Shown piece after piece: positions 45,213 to 49,186 of a DNA stretch of 49,186 bases (within the stretch, counting starts at the first letter, position 1; every line of letters begins with the position of its first letter). The DNA comes from a virus. The stretch spans positions 1 to 49,186 of IMG/VR virus record IMGVR_UViG_3300027043_000011. One strand, written 5' to 3'. The position numbers and the translations under genes were made by a program. The notes under the pieces were generated by a model that searched no databases, was not told where the DNA came from, and saw nothing but the letters and a program-made list of their open reading frames with translations.

Positions 45213-47098
45213 TAGGTGAATATCTCCTTTGCCACCATCTGAGCGTTTGTATTAACAGTTAATGTTCCCGCAGAAGTCTTACCCTGCACAAAATAATTAA
45301 CTGTTGAGATAACGCCAGGCATATCATAACCAATAAGCGAGAATGGAGCCTGCGCAGCAGCGCCAGCTAATTGTATAGCCTCAGAGCCAATTAGATTTGT
45401 ATTTGCTACGTTGCCACGAGATAACCTTACACTAGACGTTGCCGCAACACCTACCCCAGATGAACCTGCTGCTTCCACTCGAATGATATTTGCAGCACTT
45501 TGCGGAACAATAGGAACAAGCTCCCCTGAAAGTGCCACGTAAGTCGCTGACGTAGTAGTAGGAGCACCTGCCAAAGGGCTAGATTGTTCTTGTACAATAT
45601 CTCCAGGCTTTCTATTACTCCCTGACCACAACTGCACCCACGATGGTGCTACTGCCCAATTTCCAGCAGTTGGAGTCGTAACCTCAACATAACCAAGTAT
45701 CCTTACAATAAATGATCCAGAAGAACCTCCAGTATACCAAGTTTGTGCACTAGTAGCCGCAGCAGAAATGCTAGTGACAGTACTAATTACACCCTCATTC
45801 CATGACACAACTGAAGATAGAACTCCAGCAGCTGACTGAGCCAGAGCATTATAGAACGCAAGGAAGCCAGTTGAAGTAATACCAACCCATATCCTCGCTG
45901 GAATAGCATTTTGCGTGCCTAAAGTAGCGCCCAACGGAGCCGTTATAGTTAGCGGCCCTGCAACAACTATCGGAGTATACGCACCCCCACCAGTACCCAA
46001 TCCCATTAACAAAGGGCTAGCAAAAGATGGAGCATTTCCATTAATGTCTTTAAGAGAGACCGTCAAAGCACCAGACGAAACCGACGCTGAAAGAGTATAG
46101 TTGGCCTTATCATCAACACTTGGTACCTTACCAACATAGTTTATAAACCATGTGCCAGCACCATTCGTGAAACAATTTACAGTAGTTCCTGGAGCTAGAA
46201 CAAATGCTTGACCAGTCGACATACCTTGAAATGAATCGGCGCCATTGATTGTTATAGACGCAGTAACATTGCCTTGATTAGTGAAGAAGAAGTTAAAGCC
46301 ATTATACAATGTTGAGCTTAAAGGGCATGCAGCAATAGTATTAAAAAAGCTCGTGATAAGCCGTTGCCCTTGAAATGCTTTCGTTATATTTTGTGTAAAT
46401 GAGTTAATGTTAACAACAACAACAGCAGTGTTTGTGGTTAACAGCCCAGTACCATCATCCTGAAGCCCTCCGCCGATCCCTTCAACTGCAACATTGCCGA
46501 GTCCAAGGTTCGTTCTGGCGATAGCTAGAGTCGCAGCATTACAAACCGGCGCCATTGCAGACGAAATCGACCCGCCTGTAGGAATCGAATTCGTTGCGAT
46601 TGGGTTACCAGAGGCATCAAATCCCATAATAAGATTTGCGCGCAGGGCAACCGGTGGAAGTACAGCCGGTGGTGGATCAGATATCGGAACTTGAATTGCT
46701 TGTGCAATCGGGCTCACAAACGCTTGCTGAACCAACATCGTAACATAATCTAATGCTAATTCAATGGTTTGTTGAAACAGTGATATTTGATTCGTCAACG
46801 ACGTGTTCTGTTGTAAGGGAAGCTGACGTAGAATCGTCAAGGTCGATCCAGTTGGAATCGGTATCCCACCTGGATTATACGTAACTGAACCTCCAACTGG
46901 TGTTGGATTCAACGTCGTTGCAGGATTGAACACAATAGTATAGACAGTTGAAGCAAGCGTTGTCGAATTTCCAGATGGATCAACATAGATGACCTGAATG
47001 TCACTCGCAACTGCGGGCGTCGAAAACGAAAATGGAAAGACTGTCGTAGCGCCATTACCTGAATAGGTAATCTTATTTGTAGTTGTTGAGACGGTCAT
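45212..47098 (-). CDS. Tail fibre or tailspike-like protein
   Basis: A 628-residue beta-rich protein. The first 130 residues show the common N-terminal virion-binding domain of podovirus fibres and spikes: NKITYSGNGATTVFPFSF, then GSTLTILRQLPLQQNTSLTN and IELALDYVTMLVQQ. The remainder is Ser/Thr/Gly/Ala-rich with beta repeats (SFTQNITKAFQGQRLITSFF). It likely binds the host receptor. The DNA is relatively AT-rich, a frequent property of exchanged host-range genes. Confidence 0.75.
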   Translation of the reverse strand: MTVSTTTNKITYSGNGATTVFPFSFSTPAVASDIQVIYVDPSGNSTTLASTVYTIVFNPATTLNPTPVGGSVTYNPGGIPIPTGSTLTILRQLPLQQNTSLTNQISLFQQTIELALDYVTMLVQQAFVSPIAQAIQVPISDPPPAVLPPVALRANLIMGFDASGNPIATNSIPTGGSISSAMAPVCNAATLAIARTNLGLGNVAVEGIGGGLQDDGTGLLTTNTAVVVVNINSFTQNITKAFQGQRLITSFFNTIAACPLSSTLYNGFNFFFTNQGNVTASITINGADSFQGMSTGQAFVLAPGTTVNCFTNGAGTWFINYVGKVPSVDDKANYTLSASVSSGALTVSLKDINGNAPSFASPLLMGLGTGGGAYTPIVVAGPLTITAPLGATLGTQNAIPARIWVGITSTGFLAFYNALAQSAAGVLSSVVSWNEGVISTVTSISAAATSAQTWYTGGSSGSFIVRILGYVEVTTPTAGNWAVAPSWVQLWSGSNRKPGDIVQEQSSPLAGAPTTTSATYVALSGELVPIVPQSAANIIRVEAAGSSGVGVAATSSVRLSRGNVANTNLIGSEAIQLAGAAAQAPFSLIGYDMPGVISTVNYFVQGKTSAGTLTVNTNAQMVAKEIFT

Positions 47099-47610
47099 CT
47101 CACCCTCCGAGCCTTAATTATCCCACCACCAGTCATCGTTGAAACACTAAAGAATACTTCGGTGACTAGATAGTACGTAGTTGGTGTCGTTATATTAACA
47201 CGACACGGAGCAATTGGTAAAAATATATCTAAGCCTGTTGTAAAGGAACAAAATAGAACCGTAAATCCTGACCCACCCTCAGCTGGAGTAAGTGCATTTG
47301 TCACGCTACTAATACAACCAAATAGACCAGCTACGGTCGTCGTACCAGCAGGAGCCAATTCGAGATTCGCTGAGATATCCCAATCACCTGCTGTTAACGT
47401 TATCGATGCGGCTGTGGCCGCAACTCCATTCGATAAGGCTACACCAGAGACCGGGCCTGATGTAATATATTCTCCAATAAACCCCGATGCGGCGTTGCTC
47501 CCATCAGTGACGCCAACAATCTGTTGTGAGGGGATGGGGTTTTGTATAACCCCATGCCCCAATCTCAACCGATACGCTGTCGGATTTACCCTTCCTGGCG
47601 TCAGTACCAT
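47095..47610 (-). CDS. Beta-rich virion-surface or fibre-associated protein
   Basis: A 171-residue beta-rich protein (GVAATAASITLTAGDWDISA, then GFTVLFCSFTTGLDIFLPIA) of the type often found as a jelly-roll-like fibre or decoration protein. It ends with basic residues (GIIKARRVR). The stop overlaps the fibre start by ATGA, so it may be a fibre accessory or second receptor-binding protein. No firm family. Confidence 0.55.
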   Translation of the reverse strand: MVLTPGRVNPTAYRLRLGHGVIQNPIPSQQIVGVTDGSNAASGFIGEYITSGPVSGVALSNGVAATAASITLTAGDWDISANLELAPAGTTTVAGLFGCISSVTNALTPAEGGSGFTVLFCSFTTGLDIFLPIAPCRVNITTPTTYYLVTEVFFSVSTMTGGGIIKARRVR

Positions 47611-47775
47611 TCAATAACCACCCTTCACCTTCTTAAGATTTGGGTTGGCCTTTTTGGCTGCGGGGCTAGCCTTTCTTGTGGAACTGGCCAGGATTGCCCC
47701 TGCATTCTTCATCGGCACCCCAGACTTGGCGGCGATCGATTTCTGTGCGGCCTTAAAGCCCATTCCTTTTGCCAT
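47611..47775 (-). CDS. 54-residue Lys/Ala-rich protein
   Basis: The ATG at 47773-47775 shares a base with the previous stop (TAATG), and the stop is directly followed by the next ATG. The product is strongly basic (MAKGMGFKAAQKSIAAKSGV, later KKANPNLKKVKGGY). It could bind DNA or an acidic partner. Perfect spacing on both sides supports it. Confidence 0.6.
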   Translation of the reverse strand: MAKGMGFKAAQKSIAAKSGVPMKNAGAILASSTRKASPAAKKANPNLKKVKGGY

Positions 47776-48356
47776 TACGCCCTCCCTCGTGCACCACCGC
47801 GATCAGGCGAGGTGAGTGCTCCTGCAATCATGGCAAGAGCCTGAGCTACTTGGCCTTGCATCTCCATCATCTGACGCTGCATATCCATCATCTCCTGATT
47901 TGGCTGATATGTCACTCCGCCAGGGCCCAAGTGCGTGAGTGCGGTGGCGACCTGTGACTGAAGGTCAATAATCAGCTTTTCGGAATAGGTCATCCCGATA
48001 TCGAACTCGTTGATCGGATCTTTCCAAGAGAACTGCGCTGAGATCTCGATCGCCTCGTCATCGATTGGCTCCATCCCAGGCGTTGGGTTGCCGACAAAGA
48101 CGATATCTCGACGCTCGCCCTTGCCTTCCCAACAAACAACGATCGCTCCCTCATCGAAGGAGTTACCTCCCGTCGTGATGTGACCCGAGCCATTCGGCTT
48201 GTAGTTCCAGTCAGATGGTGCCTTAGGATCAAGATGCATCGGTACTGGATGCTTCAAAGTCTTCGGCCGACCAGTCTCGCGGTCGACCGATTTCTCTTCC
48301 CAAAAGCAGTCGAGGACTTCGAGATAGTGAGGTTCAATTAGTCTCCATCTAGCCAT
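47775..48356 (-). CDS. Late protein with Met/Gln-rich coiled tail, unknown
   Basis: A 193-residue protein. The first two thirds are mixed alpha-beta with many Trp and His residues (RWRLIEPHYLEVLDCFWEEK, then EGAIVVCWEGKGERRDIVFV). The last third is a Met/Gln-rich helix (NQEMMDMQRQMMEMQGQVAQ). It may be a structural or assembly factor. It is coupled to the genes on both sides. No family is recognised. Confidence 0.6.
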   Translation of the reverse strand: MARWRLIEPHYLEVLDCFWEEKSVDRETGRPKTLKHPVPMHLDPKAPSDWNYKPNGSGHITTGGNSFDEGAIVVCWEGKGERRDIVFVGNPTPGMEPIDDEAIEISAQFSWKDPINEFDIGMTYSEKLIIDLQSQVATALTHLGPGGVTYQPNQEMMDMQRQMMEMQGQVAQALAMIAGALTSPDRGGARGRA

Positions 48357-48799
48357 TAGTAAGCCCCATAGAATAGAAGCCCGGTGACCGTAGTCACCGT
48401 GGCATTGACACAGAGTTCACCAGCCGGTGGGGTTGAGATACTGGCATACTCAATATGATCGGCCGATGGCGCCGTTGAGGTCACCGACAACGTAGGCGTT
48501 ATTGCCACATTGCCTGTGCCACAATTGGTGCCGGTGCCATAACTGATCGCGAAAGCCCCTGTAGCGGCAGTATTGGTGATATGCCACCCACAAAAGTACA
48601 AGCGCTGGGATGTACCAGCTGTCGCCACCGCTGCTTGAGCACCAGTCCCGGTAAAGGTTGCGGAGTTGTTGCAGAGAACAGAGTTTGGATTGCCGATCTG
48701 AGCAGTGGATTTGTCTTGGCCCCAAACCAACCAGCATAGAAGTAGTACCAGGGCAAGCTGGAATGCACGATACCACCAATTCCAAAGTCGATCGCGCAT
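48356..48799 (-). CDS. Signal-anchored beta-rich protein
   Basis: I choose the ATG at 48797-48799 with GGAGG upstream; 147 residues. A basic start and a hydrophobic stretch (AFQLALVLLLCWLVW) form a signal peptide or anchor, followed by a beta-rich, Ser/Thr/Ala-rich domain with several Cys. This could be a protein exported late in infection or a virion protein with an anchor; exported phage proteins with such domains may alter the cell surface. No family is recognised. Confidence 0.55.
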   Translation of the reverse strand: MRDRLWNWWYRAFQLALVLLLCWLVWGQDKSTAQIGNPNSVLCNNSATFTGTGAQAAVATAGTSQRLYFCGWHITNTAATGAFAISYGTGTNCGTGNVAITPTLSVTSTAPSADHIEYASISTPPAGELCVNATVTTVTGLLFYGAY

Positions 48800-48800
48800 A

Positions 48801-49186
48801 TCAGCCTCCAATCATGTAAAACCAAGTTGCTGCTGAACCATTCCAAACCCACTTATTACAGGTTGAAGCAGCAAGAGTCTGAAGCGCCGTGTTACCCGCA
48901 ACACCAACGATTGACTGGCTGGTGTTAGCCGCGACAGTCACAGCATTGGTAGCCCATGCCGAAGCAGTAACGTTACAGATTGCCATGATCTCACCATCGA
49001 TCAACTGCGTTGTCGGCGGCAAAGTAATGGTGATTACAGAGCCATTAGTGACGTTGAAGAGCAACGCCCCACCAGTCACCATATTGGCAGTCGAGACGGT
49101 GGTGCCAGTTGGAGGTGTGTTCGCCCCAATCGTGAACGACGCGGTCGGAAACGCCGTGAAGTATGCGTAGCTCCGGCCGTTAGACA
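48801..49186 (-). CDS. Beta-rich structural protein, start at or beyond the right edge
   Basis: The frame is open to the right end and stops at 48801. If the sequence is circular, an ATG spans the junction (base 1 with 49186 and 49185) and gives about 128 residues starting MSNGRSYAYFTAFPT. An internal ATG at 49080-49082 lacks a ribosome site. The chain is Thr/Ala/Val-rich with beta strands (GSVITITLPPTTQLIDGEIM, then NAVTVAANTSQSIVGVAG), typical of phage surface or fibre proteins. Confidence 0.55.
   Translation of the reverse strand, partial: SNGRSYAYFTAFPTASFTIGANTPPTGTTVSTANMVTGGALLFNVTNGSVITITLPPTTQLIDGEIMAICNVTASAWATNAVTVAANTSQSIVGVAGNTALQTLAASTCNKWVWNGSAATWFYMIGG

Noticed and set aside
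49080-49082. In-window ATG as the start of the right-edge gene
   Set aside because: No Shine-Dalgarno precedes it and the frame continues upstream with protein-like sequence to the edge, where a junction ATG would form if circular.
1-49186. BPP-1-style diversity-generating retroelement
   Set aside because: The head genes resemble BPP-1, but I find no reverse transcriptase motif and no obvious template/variable repeat pair.
1-49186. Temperate lifestyle genes, tRNA genes and phage RNA polymerase
   Set aside because: No integrase, CI-like repressor, T7-type RNA polymerase motifs or recognisable tRNA cloverleaf were seen; a tRNA search program was not available.

Overview
The window looks like a whole genome of a tailed phage with a short, T7-like tail, opened inside its late genes. 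It contains terminase subunits, portal, scaffold, capsid and cement proteins, tail tube and nozzle proteins, fibre-like proteins, ejection proteins, a lysis gene, a replication and recombination set and many small early genes. I see no integrase, repressor, phage RNA polymerase, reverse transcriptase, tRNA or rRNA gene. Joining base 49186 to base 1 creates an ATG that opens the reading frame running off the right end and supplies a stop for the small gene running off the left end, so the sequence is probably circular or circularly permuted. The head genes resemble Bordetella phage BPP-1 (Bbp16, Bbp17 and Bbp19 families). The tail and ejection genes follow T7 order. The host is probably an alphaproteobacterium, perhaps Hyphomicrobiales, judged from the outer-membrane barrel gene; this is inference.

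Layout. Bases 1-8384 (minus strand) carry the packaging and head module, read leftwards from a good sigma70-type promoter at 8405-8433: small gene, TerS, TerL, small genes, portal, muralytic enzyme, Bbp19-like protein, scaffold, capsid, cement protein. Bases 8385-9016 form a non-coding divergent control region with phased ATCAAGG repeats in opposite orientations, G and A runs, and a perfect palindrome. Bases 9017-15210 (plus) carry about 18 small early genes. They are served by six promoters with 17-bp spacers, several overlapped by private inverted repeats, and by a four-member family of covarying double hairpins before start codons. Bases 15197-26295 (plus) carry replication and recombination: UvrD-like helicase, MazG-like enzyme, PD-(D/E)XK nuclease, Sak4-like ATPase, SSB-like protein, a uracil-DNA-glycosylase/3'-5' exonuclease fusion, a family A polymerase and a helicase.

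Bases 26273-49186 (minus) run leftwards from fibre-like and tail genes through the tail tube, nozzle and ejection proteins (one of 2927 residues with acetyltransferase, metallopeptidase and zeta-kinase-like regions). They end in a translationally coupled cassette: holin candidate, small conserved protein, Acb2-like anti-CBASS protein, Tad2-like anti-Thoeris protein, and a secreted outer-membrane beta barrel. Early genes probably redirect the host, the middle genes copy and recombine DNA, and the two minus-strand blocks form one late region across the circular junction.

Most notable are the double-hairpin RNA family, the UDG-exonuclease/polymerase gene split so that exonuclease motifs I/II and III lie in different genes, the Tad2-Acb2 cassette with its unknown neighbour, the giant multi-domain ejection protein, and the dyad-overlapped promoter family.
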